Part shown: positions 53,913-62,842 of the stretch, piece after piece
How positions within the stretch are numbered: the stretch's first letter is position 1
How the letters are laid out: every line of letters begins with the position of its first letter
From: Nocardia kruczakiae NBRC 101016
GTDB lineage: Bacteria; Actinomycetota; Actinomycetes; Mycobacteriales; Mycobacteriaceae
Direction: 5' to 3'
DNA length: 64,000 nt
NCBI RefSeq assembly: GCF_001612965.1
Contig: NZ_BDBL01000001.1
Coordinates: forward strand, 310,001-374,000
Notes under the pieces: model-generated
Databases searched by the model: none
What the model saw: only the letters and a program-made list of their open reading frames with translations
What the model was told of the DNA's origin: nothing
Made by a program: the position numbers and the translations under genes

Positions 53913-54048
53913 ATTTATCTACGGTACGACGGAAATGCAGCGTGACCGGGGTGTTGTGGAAACACCGGTGGTGTGTCGCCGTCACCGGTTCGCAGCCGGC
54001 GGACGGTGGCCCGGAGATTTACCGATCGATTGCGCCTGGCGTGTCGGC

Positions 54049-55353
54049 TCAGGACCGGGTGGGCACCTTGGTCCGCAGCGAACGCAGCGACGCGGGCAAC
54101 AGCGGTTCCTGCGTCGTGGGCCGCGGCCCGGTCACGACGTACAGGGCGACCAGCAGCACGCTCAGCCACACATAGGTATCGCCGACCAGATGCTGCCACG
54201 GCGTCCAGGCCAGTTCGCGGTTGTCGTCGCCGGGTTCCCAGTTCTGCGGGCCGATGGTGAACACGACCGCGGTCGCGATGATGATCGCGTACCAGATCAT
54301 GGCCGGCCGGCGCGGCAGCCGAGTCGCCACACCGACGGCGGCCAGCAGGCCCGGCGCGATCCAGACCCAGTGGTGCGACCACGAAATCGGCGAAACCAGC
54401 AGGGTGAAGACGGCATTGAAGGCCAGGGCGAGCGCCGGATCGGCGACCGCGCGCCGCATCGCCGCCACCACCAGGACCAGTAGGGCCAGGCTCAGCAGGG
54501 CCCACAGGGCGGTGAAGGCCGGTTCGGGGACCCGGAAGCGCGAGAGCACGCCCTGGATCGATTGATTGGTCCGGAAGGCCGAACCGCTGAGCCCGGAGAC
54601 ATTGCCCATCCCGCCGAACCAGTACTTCACCGATTCGTGCGGCATCACGGCGAAGGCGATACCGCTCGCGACGGCACCGGTGATCGCAGCGGTGATCGCC
54701 GAGCGATAGTCGCGCCGCACCAGGAAGTAGAGGACGAAAGCGGCCGGTGTCAGTTTGATCGCCGCGGCGATGCCGACCAGCATGCCGCGCGGCCAGCGGG
54801 TGCGTTTGGGCAGGCAGTCCGCGGCGACCAGCACCATCAGCAGCAGATTGACCTGTCCGAAATCCAGCGTCGAGTGCACCGGTTCCAGCAGCATGCCCAG
54901 CGGAATCGCGCAGGCGCTCGCCCACAGCACCACCTCGGTGCCGCCGCTGCCCCAGACCCGGCGTGCCACCAGATACAGCGTGATCGCCAGCGCCAGCGTG
55001 GAAACCACGAAGAAACTGATCGCCGCGGCATTCCACGGCAGCAGCGCGAACGGTCCCAGCGCCACCGCGGCGAAGGGCGGATAGATGAACGGCAGGCTGA
55101 TCCCGAGCGTGGTCTTCGGCAGGCTGCCGTACATATCGGCGCCGTCCCACATCGCCTGCACGCCCAGGCGATACACCTGGAGGTCGATGAATTCGCGCTT
55201 GATCGGCAGCAGCGGCCAGCTGGGCCGCAACAGCCAGAACACGCTCAGGGCGACCAGCAGTACCGGAACCAGCCAGACGAGCCGACCGATGCGGTGGGCT
55301 CCCGGCATGCGAGGCTCCGGCAGCGGCCGGGCGGATGTGGAGACGCTAACCAT
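54049..55353 (-). CDS. GT87-family polyprenol-phosphomannose-dependent mannosyltransferase-like protein
   Basis: A 434-residue membrane protein with about 10-12 helices, matching the GT-C glycosyltransferases of family 87 that elongate PIM, LM and LAM in Mycobacteriales (PimE, Rv2181 type). The first periplasmic loop holds EFIDLQVYRLGVQAMWDGAD, where the acidic D/E residue before QVYR-type segments is catalytic. IYPPFAAVALGPFALLPW and FGQVNLLLMVLVAADCL are family blocks. The ATG at 55353 is the most likely start. A longer frame upstream is a shadow of the neighbouring + genes. Confidence 0.82.
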   Translation of the reverse strand: MVSVSTSARPLPEPRMPGAHRIGRLVWLVPVLLVALSVFWLLRPSWPLLPIKREFIDLQVYRLGVQAMWDGADMYGSLPKTTLGISLPFIYPPFAAVALGPFALLPWNAAAISFFVVSTLALAITLYLVARRVWGSGGTEVVLWASACAIPLGMLLEPVHSTLDFGQVNLLLMVLVAADCLPKRTRWPRGMLVGIAAAIKLTPAAFVLYFLVRRDYRSAITAAITGAVASGIAFAVMPHESVKYWFGGMGNVSGLSGSAFRTNQSIQGVLSRFRVPEPAFTALWALLSLALLVLVVAAMRRAVADPALALAFNAVFTLLVSPISWSHHWVWIAPGLLAAVGVATRLPRRPAMIWYAIIIATAVVFTIGPQNWEPGDDNRELAWTPWQHLVGDTYVWLSVLLVALYVVTGPRPTTQEPLLPASLRSLRTKVPTRS

Positions 55354-55425
55354 CCGGGACGAGGTTACCGACTCCGGGCGCCGGAGCGAAGCTGGGGGCG
55401 AATTTCCACCGGACACCCCGATAGC

Positions 55426-56802
55426 ATGAATGCCGCTATGACGACTCTGCCCGAGCAGCCGGGAGACCGCTCGGCCGAGGCCCCGCTGCTGCTGACCACC
55501 GCGCCGCCCCGCACCCTGTCCTTCGGGGATCAGGCCGCGTTCTGGGCCAATCTCGGGGTGAGCCTGATCGGCTTCACCGGGGCTTTCTACGTGCTGCAGC
55601 CGGCCGGCCATCCGCAGTTGCCGGTCGCGGCGGCCGTGCTCGCCACCGCGGTGGGCACGGTGCTGGGCACCGCGATGGTGGCGGCCGCCGGCGCGGTCGG
55701 CGCACGCACCGGCGCGCCGGCGATGGCGAACTTCCGCGGATTGTTCGGCACCCGGCTCTCGTATGTGCCGACCGTCGCCAACATCGTGCAGTGCATCGGA
55801 TGGGGCGTGTTCGAGCTGACCGTGATCGCGGGCGGGGTCGCGGCCCTCACACACGGGAAGCTGCCGCACGGCGCGGTGATCATCGGCGCCGGCGTGCTGT
55901 GTACCGCGATGGCGATCTGGCCGTTGAACGTGCTGCACATTCTGCGCAAGTACGTGACGGTCGCGGTGGCCGTGGCCATGGGCTGGTTCACAATTCAGTT
56001 CCTGCGCCAACCGCTGCCGCCGGTGACGGGCACGTCGTGGAGCGGATTCTTCCCCGGCGTGGACACCGCACTGGCGGTGGCGGTGTCGTTCGTGCCGCTG
56101 GCCGCCGACTACACCCGGCACGCCCGCGGCGCCCGCGCCGCCACCGCGGCCACGATGGTCGGCTATTCGATCGCGCAGACCTGGTGTTATCTGCTCGGCA
56201 TCGTCGCGCTGCTGCAGGCCGGCGGCGATCCGGACCGCATCTTCGACACCTTCCTCGGCGTCGCGGCCGGATGGTTGTTCTTCGCGGTGCTCGTGCTGCG
56301 GGAATCGGATCAGTCGTTCGCCAATGTGTACTCCACCGCGATGTCGCTGCAGAATCTGTTGCCGCGCGTGGACCGGCGCCTCCTGGCCGCGGCGGTGGGT
56401 GCGCTCGCGACCGTGCTGGCGATGGGGGTGCACGACTTCACCGGATTCTCGAATTTCCTGCTGCTGATCGGATCGGTGTTCGTTCCGCTGTGCGCGGTGC
56501 TGGTGGTCGACTACTTCTTCGGTCGCGGCCGGCGCGGGTGGGATCTGTCCGACACCGCTCCGGCCCGTCCACTGCTGTTGCTGCCGTGGTTGCTGGGCTT
56601 CGTGGTGTATCAGGTGCTCAATCCGGGCTCGGTGGAGTGGTGGGCGCGGATCTGGCTGCGGGTACAGGACATCGTCGGTGTGCACCCGGGCTGGTGGTCG
56701 TCCGCGTCGCTGTATTCGTTCCTGGCCGCCGCCGCGTGTACCGGCGTGCTGGCCCGTCTGGAGCGTGTGCGGGCCGTTCGCGAGCGGGAGCGCGCGTCGT
56801 GA
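55426..56802 (+). CDS. NCS1-type permease, CytX-like (putative hydroxymethylpyrimidine transporter)
   Basis: A 458-residue polytopic permease with about 12 helices. The N-terminal LSFGDQAAFWANLGVSLIGF and VAVSFVPLAADYTRHAR are typical of the NCS1 nucleobase/cytosine permeases, and the pattern is closest to CytX-type proteins thought to import the pyrimidine moiety of thiamine. No TPP riboswitch could be seen upstream. An ATG four codons later is equally possible. The next gene, a kinase-fold protein, follows closely, suggesting uptake coupled to phosphorylation. Confidence 0.7.
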   Translation: MNAAMTTLPEQPGDRSAEAPLLLTTAPPRTLSFGDQAAFWANLGVSLIGFTGAFYVLQPAGHPQLPVAAAVLATAVGTVLGTAMVAAAGAVGARTGAPAMANFRGLFGTRLSYVPTVANIVQCIGWGVFELTVIAGGVAALTHGKLPHGAVIIGAGVLCTAMAIWPLNVLHILRKYVTVAVAVAMGWFTIQFLRQPLPPVTGTSWSGFFPGVDTALAVAVSFVPLAADYTRHARGARAATAATMVGYSIAQTWCYLLGIVALLQAGGDPDRIFDTFLGVAAGWLFFAVLVLRESDQSFANVYSTAMSLQNLLPRVDRRLLAAAVGALATVLAMGVHDFTGFSNFLLLIGSVFVPLCAVLVVDYFFGRGRRGWDLSDTAPARPLLLLPWLLGFVVYQVLNPGSVEWWARIWLRVQDIVGVHPGWWSSASLYSFLAAAACTGVLARLERVRAVRERERAS

Positions 56803-56811
56803 GTGCAGGGC

Positions 56812-57990
56812 ATGAACTCCCGATCCGGTGAACCGGCGAACGCCGCGGATTCGGTCTTCGCGATGGGGGAAAGCGGTTCGGCCACACCCGATTTCCCGCC
56901 GCTGACGACCGGCGAGCTGACAACGCTGCTGGCGGAAACGGCCGAGTCCGGCGGCGCCCTCGTGATCGAGTGGCACAGCCGCCGTCCGCTGTCTGCCACG
57001 GCGCGGGTGCGCCTCGGCGACGGAACGCGCGTGGTGGTGAAGCGGATGCCCTCGGCCCTGCGTGATCCCGGCACCCTCGCTCCCGAACATGCGTTCATGA
57101 ATCACCTTCGCGGACAAGGTATCCCGATTCCGCGGGTGCGATCCGTCCAGCAGCACGGCGAGTTCACCTACGAGATCCAGGAACTCGGGATCGGTGCGGA
57201 CCGCTATCGTGACGACTTCTCGTGGAGTCCGTATCACTCGCTCGCCGATGCGACCGCGGCCGGCGCGATGCTGGCCCGCCTGCATGTGGCGGCCACCGGA
57301 TTCGAGGCATCGGAGCGCCCGCCGCATCCGCTGTCGGCCGCGCTGTGCGCCGATCCCATCGCCGGCATCGAGCGATACGCCGCGCACCGCCCGCCCGTCG
57401 CCCGGTTCCTGGCAGAGCGACACTGGCGAGCGGACTGGGAGCCGATCGTCGCGCAGTACGCCGACGGCCACGCGCCGGCCCCGGACGGCCCGGCCGTCGA
57501 CGACCTGTCCGCGGCGGTCGCGACCCTGCCCGCGCTGTGGACCCACAACGATTGGCACGGCACGAATCTGCTCTGGTCGGACGGCGGAATCGCCACCGTC
57601 CTTGATTTCGGTCTCGCGAACCGGACCGTGGCCGTCTTCGATATCGCCACCGCGATCGAACGCTTCGCGATCGATTGGCTCTCGGTCGCGGCGGGTGGCC
57701 CGGCCCGCGTGCAGGCCGCGCAGCTCGCCGCGTTCCTGCGGGGTTACGGCGAGATCCGGCCGCTGCATCGGGTCGAGCGCGACGTGCTGCCGGACCTCTT
57801 CCCACTCGTGCACATCGTCTACGAATTGTCCGAGATCGATTACTTTCTTACGATTCCGCCTCGTCGGCAGGTGCGCAATGCCCGGATCGCTTACCGTAAC
57901 TACTTTCTCGGTCGCTCGGTTTGGGCCGCATCGGCTGAGGGCAAGGCCTTCACGACCATGTTGCGACGACTGACTGCCGAGTGCTGTTAG
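56812..57990 (+). CDS. Phosphotransferase (APH / choline-kinase-like fold)
   Basis: A 392-residue protein of the aminoglycoside phosphotransferase superfamily. RVVVKRMPSAL holds the ATP lysine, LWTHNDWHGTNLLW is the catalytic loop (HND..HGTN) and TVLDFGLANRTVAVFD carries the DFG metal aspartate. Such enzymes phosphorylate small alcohols including choline, homoserine, thiamine or antibiotics. It lies 9 bases after the CytX-like gene and could act on the imported compound. A GTG at 56803 is an alternative start. Confidence 0.75.
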   Translation: MNSRSGEPANAADSVFAMGESGSATPDFPPLTTGELTTLLAETAESGGALVIEWHSRRPLSATARVRLGDGTRVVVKRMPSALRDPGTLAPEHAFMNHLRGQGIPIPRVRSVQQHGEFTYEIQELGIGADRYRDDFSWSPYHSLADATAAGAMLARLHVAATGFEASERPPHPLSAALCADPIAGIERYAAHRPPVARFLAERHWRADWEPIVAQYADGHAPAPDGPAVDDLSAAVATLPALWTHNDWHGTNLLWSDGGIATVLDFGLANRTVAVFDIATAIERFAIDWLSVAAGGPARVQAAQLAAFLRGYGEIRPLHRVERDVLPDLFPLVHIVYELSEIDYFLTIPPRRQVRNARIAYRNYFLGRSVWAASAEGKAFTTMLRRLTAECC

Positions 57991-58039
57991 GTTGCTGTCT
58001 GCGGGTCACGGGGGAACGGTGACAACGGAGGAGACGGGT

Positions 58040-59605
58040 GTGGCTGAGCCGACGCCAACGCAGGACACGGCCGGATCGGTGCCGAACCCCCGGTGGGGTG
58101 GACTGCTACGAACCAAATCGGTCGAGCAATCGATCCGGGATACCGATGAACCCGATTCCAAACTCCGCAAGGATCTGACCGCCTGGGATCTCACCGTCTT
58201 CGGCGTCGCCGTGGTGGTCGGCGCGGGCATCTTCACGCTGACCGCCCGCACGGCCGGCAATGTGGCGGGGCCGTCGGTCTCGCTGGCCTTCGTCTTCGCC
58301 GCCATCGCCTGCGGTCTCACCGCGCTGTGCTACGCCGAATTCGCCTCCACCGTTCCGGTCGCCGGCAGCGCCTATACCTTCTCCTACGCCACCTTCGGCG
58401 AGTTGGTGGCGTGGATCATCGGCTGGGACCTGATCCTCGAATTCGCCCTCGCCGCATCGGTTGTCGCCAAGGGCTGGTCGCAGTACCTGGGCGAGGTGAT
58501 GGGATCGCGTTCGCCGATCGTGCATTTCGGGTCGGTCGCATTCGATTGGGGCGCGGCCCTGTTGATCGTCATCCTGATGGTGCTGCTCGTGATCGGCACC
58601 AAGGTGTCCTCACGGGTGTCGGCGATCGCGGTCGCGATCAAACTGTCGGTGATCGCCGTGGTGATCGTGGTGGGGCTGACCTATTTCAAGCCGTCGAATC
58701 TGAAGCCCTACATTCCGCCGTCGCAGCCCAGCAGTACCGGGGAGGGCCTGCACCAGACGCTGTTCCAATGGCTGACCGGCGCCGGTGACAGCAACTTCGG
58801 GTGGTACGGCCTGCTGGCCGCGGCCAGCCTGGTGTTCTTCGCGTTCATCGGGTTCGATGTCGTGGCCACCACCGCGGAGGAGACGAAGAATCCACAGCGC
58901 AATGTGCCGCGCGGAATCCTGGGCTCGCTGGTGATCTGCACCATCCTGTATGTGGCCGTGACGCTGGTGCTGACCGGCATGGTGCCCTACACCGAGCTCG
59001 CCGGCAACGACGCCACCCTCGCCACCGCGTTCAAACTGCACGGGGTCACCTGGGCCAAGAACGTCATCTCCGTCGGCGCGCTGGCCGGGCTGACCACCGT
59101 GGTGATGGTGCTGTATCTGGGCCAGACCCGCGTGTTGTTCGCGATGTCGCGCGATGGCCTGCTCCCGCGTCGCCTGGCCCGGACCGGTCGCTTCGGCACT
59201 CCGGCCACGCTCACCATCGGTGTCGGCACGGTCTGTGCCGTACTGGCCGGATTCGTGCAGTTCGGCACGCTCGAGGAGATGGTGAACATCGGCACGCTGT
59301 TCGCCTTCGTGCTGGTGTCGGTCGGTGTGATCATCCTGCGCCGCACCCGTCCCGAACTGCCGCGCGGATTCCGGGTGCCGCTGGTGCCGCTGATTCCGAT
59401 CCTCGCCGTGCTGGCGTGCCTGTGGCTGATGCTGAATCTGTCGGTGGAGACCTGGCTGCGATTCGTCATCTGGATGGTGGTCGGGTTGGTCGTCTACTTC
59501 ACCTACGGTGTGCGGCATTCGGTGTTGCGGTCGACACCGGTCTCCGGCACTACCGCGCCGGCATCCGAGGGCCGCGCTTCGGAAGGCCACGCGTCGGAAG
59601 GCTGA
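58040..59605 (+). CDS. APC-family amino acid permease
   Basis: A 521-residue permease with 12 or more helices. The first membrane segment VFGVAVVVGAGIFTLTARTAGNVAGPSV holds the GAGIF substrate motif of cationic-amino-acid-type APC carriers. AEFASTVPVAGSAYTFSY and IGFDVVATTAEETKNPQRNVP are further signatures. The GTG at 58040 is preferred because GGAGGAG lies seven bases upstream; GTG 58019 is possible. The C-terminus ends in SEG-type repeats (ASEGRASEGHASEG) and overlaps the convergent gene by 103 bases. Confidence 0.85.
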   Translation: MAEPTPTQDTAGSVPNPRWGGLLRTKSVEQSIRDTDEPDSKLRKDLTAWDLTVFGVAVVVGAGIFTLTARTAGNVAGPSVSLAFVFAAIACGLTALCYAEFASTVPVAGSAYTFSYATFGELVAWIIGWDLILEFALAASVVAKGWSQYLGEVMGSRSPIVHFGSVAFDWGAALLIVILMVLLVIGTKVSSRVSAIAVAIKLSVIAVVIVVGLTYFKPSNLKPYIPPSQPSSTGEGLHQTLFQWLTGAGDSNFGWYGLLAAASLVFFAFIGFDVVATTAEETKNPQRNVPRGILGSLVICTILYVAVTLVLTGMVPYTELAGNDATLATAFKLHGVTWAKNVISVGALAGLTTVVMVLYLGQTRVLFAMSRDGLLPRRLARTGRFGTPATLTIGVGTVCAVLAGFVQFGTLEEMVNIGTLFAFVLVSVGVIILRRTRPELPRGFRVPLVPLIPILAVLACLWLMLNLSVETWLRFVIWMVVGLVVYFTYGVRHSVLRSTPVSGTTAPASEGRASEGHASEG

Positions 59606-60156
59606 GCATCAGAGGGCTGGGCACCTGAGGGCTGGGCACCCGCATACGCCGCCAGCGCCAGCTCGCGGGCTCGATCGAGCTGATCGATCACCACCTCCCA
59701 GGCCGGGTGCCCGGCGTCCGGCGCGTGCAGCAGATCGCGATGGATGCGCAGCAGCGTGCGGGTGGCCTCGGCGGCGTGTGCGGCCGCCTGCAGCGCCGGG
59801 GCCGAGGGCACGGTGGTGAAATGCAGGCCGGCGATCCGATGGGCGAGCCAGTACGCCTCGAAATGCGCCTGCGCACACTGCTCTTCGCGGTTTCCGGGAT
59901 CGTCGGTGGCGTCGGTGACGGTGCCCGGCCCGGCGGCGCGGGCGCGTTCCTCGAGTGCGATGAGATCGGGGGCGCCGGTGAGGGAGTGCCGCAGATCATC
60001 ACCCATCATGCGGTACAGCAAACCGGCGAGCAGGGCATGTTCGACCCCGGCCGAATCGGTTCCGGACATTTCCGAAATACGGGCCTGCTCGGCGGCTTCG
60101 TCGGTATCGGCGTGCAGTACCGCCAGCGCGGCCCGCAGTTGCGCAGTGGTAGCCAT
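59503..60156 (-). CDS. Hypothetical protein with Pro/Ser repeat tail
   Basis: A 217-residue protein beginning MATTAQLRAALAVLHADTDE. The body (about 1-165) is helical with no recognised family. The C-terminus is a repeat tail, GAQPSGAQPSDAQPSDAWPS and on. The last 34 codons overlap the 3' end of the APC permease gene in antisense, so the same repeats encode both tails. It is 11 bases downstream of the PucR gene on the same strand and probably cotranscribed with it. Confidence 0.65.
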   Translation of the reverse strand: MATTAQLRAALAVLHADTDEAAEQARISEMSGTDSAGVEHALLAGLLYRMMGDDLRHSLTGAPDLIALEERARAAGPGTVTDATDDPGNREEQCAQAHFEAYWLAHRIAGLHFTTVPSAPALQAAAHAAEATRTLLRIHRDLLHAPDAGHPAWEVVIDQLDRARELALAAYAGAQPSGAQPSDAQPSDAWPSEARPSDAGAVVPETGVDRNTECRTP

Positions 60157-60167
60157 CGGGACACAGG

Positions 60168-61403
60168 CTACCTCCTAGCAAATGTTTTGCCCATACCGTC
60201 CGGCGAATGATCCGCGACCTCGGCCACCGGCGGTCCCTCGGCGTCCCGATAGGTGCGCGCCACCAGCGCGGCCCGCAGATACCAGAGGCCGCTCGGTTGT
60301 GAGGGGTCCAGCCCGGTGAGCTGTCCGATCCGTTTGAGCCGATAGTCGACGGTGTTGGTGTGCACCTGCAACTGCCGGGCGGTGCGACGGCGGGAGAGCC
60401 CGGTGGCCATATGCCGCCGCAGCGTCTCGAGCAGATCCGGATGGTCGTCGAGCGGATCCAGCAGTGTGCCCAGGCGGTCCAAACCCGGTCCGGGACGGGT
60501 CAATTGGTATTCCATCGCCAGATCCGCGAACCGGTACAGCCCGGGCGGGCTGGCCAGCCGCAGCACCGTGTCGAGCAGTTCGTGCACGCGGTCGGCGGCC
60601 GCGGAGATCTGCTCGGTGGGCGTCGCGAGCGCGGTGGCGGTGAGCCCGACCTGGGCCGCCTCGGACAGTTCGGCGATCAGCTCGTCGAGTTCGGGCTCGC
60701 CGAACATCGCCTCCGGGACGAGGATCGTGCCGCCGTCCACGCTCAGCAACGACAGCACCCGTCCACCACTGCGGTTGGCCAGGGCGGTCTGCAACCGGCG
60801 CAGTTTGCGGCGCGCCACCACTTTCCCGTCCACGTTCGGATGGGATTCGTCGGGGTGCGGCGGAATGCTCATCGCCACCACGACATACGCCGGTTCGATC
60901 TCGATCCCGCTCGCGCGGGCCATGGTCGAGGTGGGGTGCCCGGCCAGCAGTGCCGAGACCAGCGTGTGCACCGCGGTGTGGTGTTCGGTGACCGCGGCCT
61001 GATGTTCGCGCACATAGGCGAGCGCGACCGCGGGAGTGATGGTGTCGAGAATGCGCAACAGCAGCTGCGCCGGATTCTCGGGCCGCTGCTTCGGATCGGT
61101 CTGGGTGAGCAGCAGGTCGAAGGCCAGCCGGAAGCCCTCGTGCACCGCGTGGTGCACCGTGTCGATCGGGATACCTTCGCGTGCCCAGTTCGCGGCCGCG
61201 CGCTGCAGGCGCCCGACCTTCTCGTCCGGTTCGCGGCCCTCGAGGATGTCGACGGTCAGTTCCAGGCAGACCCTCGTCACCGCGGTGATGTCGCCGTGCA
61301 GGGCGTCACCGGGCAGCGTGGAGCACGGCGCCACGTGTTCGGCGAAATGCCCGACCAGTTGGCGGGAGAGCACCCGGACGTCGTGGCGGGGGCGGGCGTT
61401 CAT
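60168..61403 (-). CDS. PucR-family transcriptional regulator
   Basis: A 411-residue regulator of the PucR/CdaR type. The N-terminal part is helical, and residues 160-320 hold a GGDEF-like sensor fold. The C-terminal HTH_30 domain (about 340-395) ends in RRTARQLQVHTNTVDYRLKRIGQLTG. Members regulate purine, sugar-acid or lipid catabolism, but targets are not evident here. Its ATG lies 22 bases after the stop of a second PucR gene, and the two are paralogs. Confidence 0.85.
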   Translation of the reverse strand: MNARPRHDVRVLSRQLVGHFAEHVAPCSTLPGDALHGDITAVTRVCLELTVDILEGREPDEKVGRLQRAAANWAREGIPIDTVHHAVHEGFRLAFDLLLTQTDPKQRPENPAQLLLRILDTITPAVALAYVREHQAAVTEHHTAVHTLVSALLAGHPTSTMARASGIEIEPAYVVVAMSIPPHPDESHPNVDGKVVARRKLRRLQTALANRSGGRVLSLLSVDGGTILVPEAMFGEPELDELIAELSEAAQVGLTATALATPTEQISAAADRVHELLDTVLRLASPPGLYRFADLAMEYQLTRPGPGLDRLGTLLDPLDDHPDLLETLRRHMATGLSRRRTARQLQVHTNTVDYRLKRIGQLTGLDPSQPSGLWYLRAALVARTYRDAEGPPVAEVADHSPDGMGKTFARR

Positions 61404-61425
61404 CGTCGTACTACCTTCTCACTGC

Positions 61426-62655
61426 TCAGGATGTGGCCGGCCGGCCGGGCGCCGGACGCAATCGATGGGCGACCAGCGCCGCGGACAGCAATCGTGATCC
61501 GTTCGGATCGCTCGGGTCGGCGCCGGTCAGTTCGCCGATGCGGCGCAGTCGATAACTGAACGTGTTGGGGTGGACGTGAATTTCGGCGGCGGCCGCCTTG
61601 CGATCGGAGCCGTGGCGCAGATGGGCGTCGAGCGTCTCCATGAGATGTGGTGCCTGGCGCAGCGGTTCGATCCGCTCGGCCAGCCGGTCGCGGGCCACGC
61701 CGGGCCGCGTGAGCTGGTATTCCAGGAGCAGGTCGTCGAGCCGGTACACCCCGGTCGGCCGCCCGGACATGTGTGCCAGCTGCGCCACCTCCGCGGCCTG
61801 GCGTGCTGCCTCGGGCACGGATTCGCGCCCGGTGCCCGGGGTTTCGGCGACGACCACATCGGTGCCGAACTGCTCGGCGAGTCCGGTGGCCAACTCCGCG
61901 CCGGCGCTCTCCGGCCATCCGAGGACGCCGGGAAGCAGAACGACCGCGGTCTCGCCGTCGAAGGTGTGCAGCGCGGTCGGCCCCGCCACCCGGTCCAGAA
62001 CGCGCTGCAGGATCCGAATGCGGCGGCGGACAACCAGATTCGCGGCGGCGGCCGGTTGTGGATCGGCGCGCACCTGGACGGCGAGAACCGAATACCGTTC
62101 GGCCAGGGCGGTATCGGCGCGCGCGGCCTGCTCCTCGGCGGGCTGCCCGCCGACCAGCGCGGCGCACAGGGCGCGCCTGGCCTCCCGCTCCGGATGGTAG
62201 ATCGAGTGCTCGACCGCCGCGTATCCCTCGACCGTGATCAGATTGATGTGCATGAGCAATTCGAGTGCGCGCGAACCGAACTCGATCAGCTGGTCCCCAT
62301 CCGCGGGTCCACTCACCGCCACCGCCTCCTGTAGAACCTGCTGGCCGGAACGGTGCACGGCCTCCATCAGCAGCGGCAGCGGCAGCCGGTCCTCCGCATG
62401 CCGCTCTACCACCGGTTGCACGAAGGTGGCGACCTCCGCACGGGTGAATTGCCGCTGTTGCGCGAGGGAGTGCAGGAAAGCGTGCGCACATCCGTAGATG
62501 GCCGGAAGCACCTCGGCGAAATGGTCCGCGGGCAGATCGGCGGCCGATGCGGACAGACCCAGGCCGGAGGCCAGGACGCGTTCGGCGAACTGCGGCAGTC
62601 GGTCGAGCATGCGCGCGGCGAGACTCGGGGGTGCGGAATTGACGGCAACCGGCAT
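61426..62655 (-). CDS. PucR-family transcriptional regulator (second copy)
   Basis: A 409-residue PucR-type regulator. The DNA-binding end reads RKAAAAEIHVHPNTFSYRLRRIGELTG, with the shared VYRLDDLLLEYQLTRPG linker before it. It aligns along its length with the downstream gene, so they arose by duplication. Both may be coexpressed from the promoter ahead of this one. ATG 62655 is the preferred start; a GTG at 62676 has no better ribosome site. Confidence 0.85.
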   Translation of the reverse strand: MPVAVNSAPPSLAARMLDRLPQFAERVLASGLGLSASAADLPADHFAEVLPAIYGCAHAFLHSLAQQRQFTRAEVATFVQPVVERHAEDRLPLPLLMEAVHRSGQQVLQEAVAVSGPADGDQLIEFGSRALELLMHINLITVEGYAAVEHSIYHPEREARRALCAALVGGQPAEEQAARADTALAERYSVLAVQVRADPQPAAAANLVVRRRIRILQRVLDRVAGPTALHTFDGETAVVLLPGVLGWPESAGAELATGLAEQFGTDVVVAETPGTGRESVPEAARQAAEVAQLAHMSGRPTGVYRLDDLLLEYQLTRPGVARDRLAERIEPLRQAPHLMETLDAHLRHGSDRKAAAAEIHVHPNTFSYRLRRIGELTGADPSDPNGSRLLSAALVAHRLRPAPGRPATS

Positions 62656-62842
62656 GCGCCGATTGTCGCGGGCCACATGGGCGGCGGCAAGAGGTCGCGG
62701 CGCTGCGGCGGGAATTCGTTTCCGGCGACAAATCTCACCACTGGATCTGTGTATCCGAGTGCAGTGACTTTCCCGCCCCCGCCGATGACGCTGAATGCGG
62801 CCGCCGAAAACGTTTGTCGGCGTGCCGGTAGGGAAGGTTGCA

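Noticed and set aside
55350..55426. TPP riboswitch ahead of the CytX-like gene
   Set aside because: The gap is under 80 bases and lacks the CTGAGA core.
54049..57813. A 1254-codon open frame on the minus strand
   Set aside because: Only its 3' part (54049-55353) reads as a membrane protein. The rest is low-complexity antisense of the CytX-like and phosphotransferase genes.
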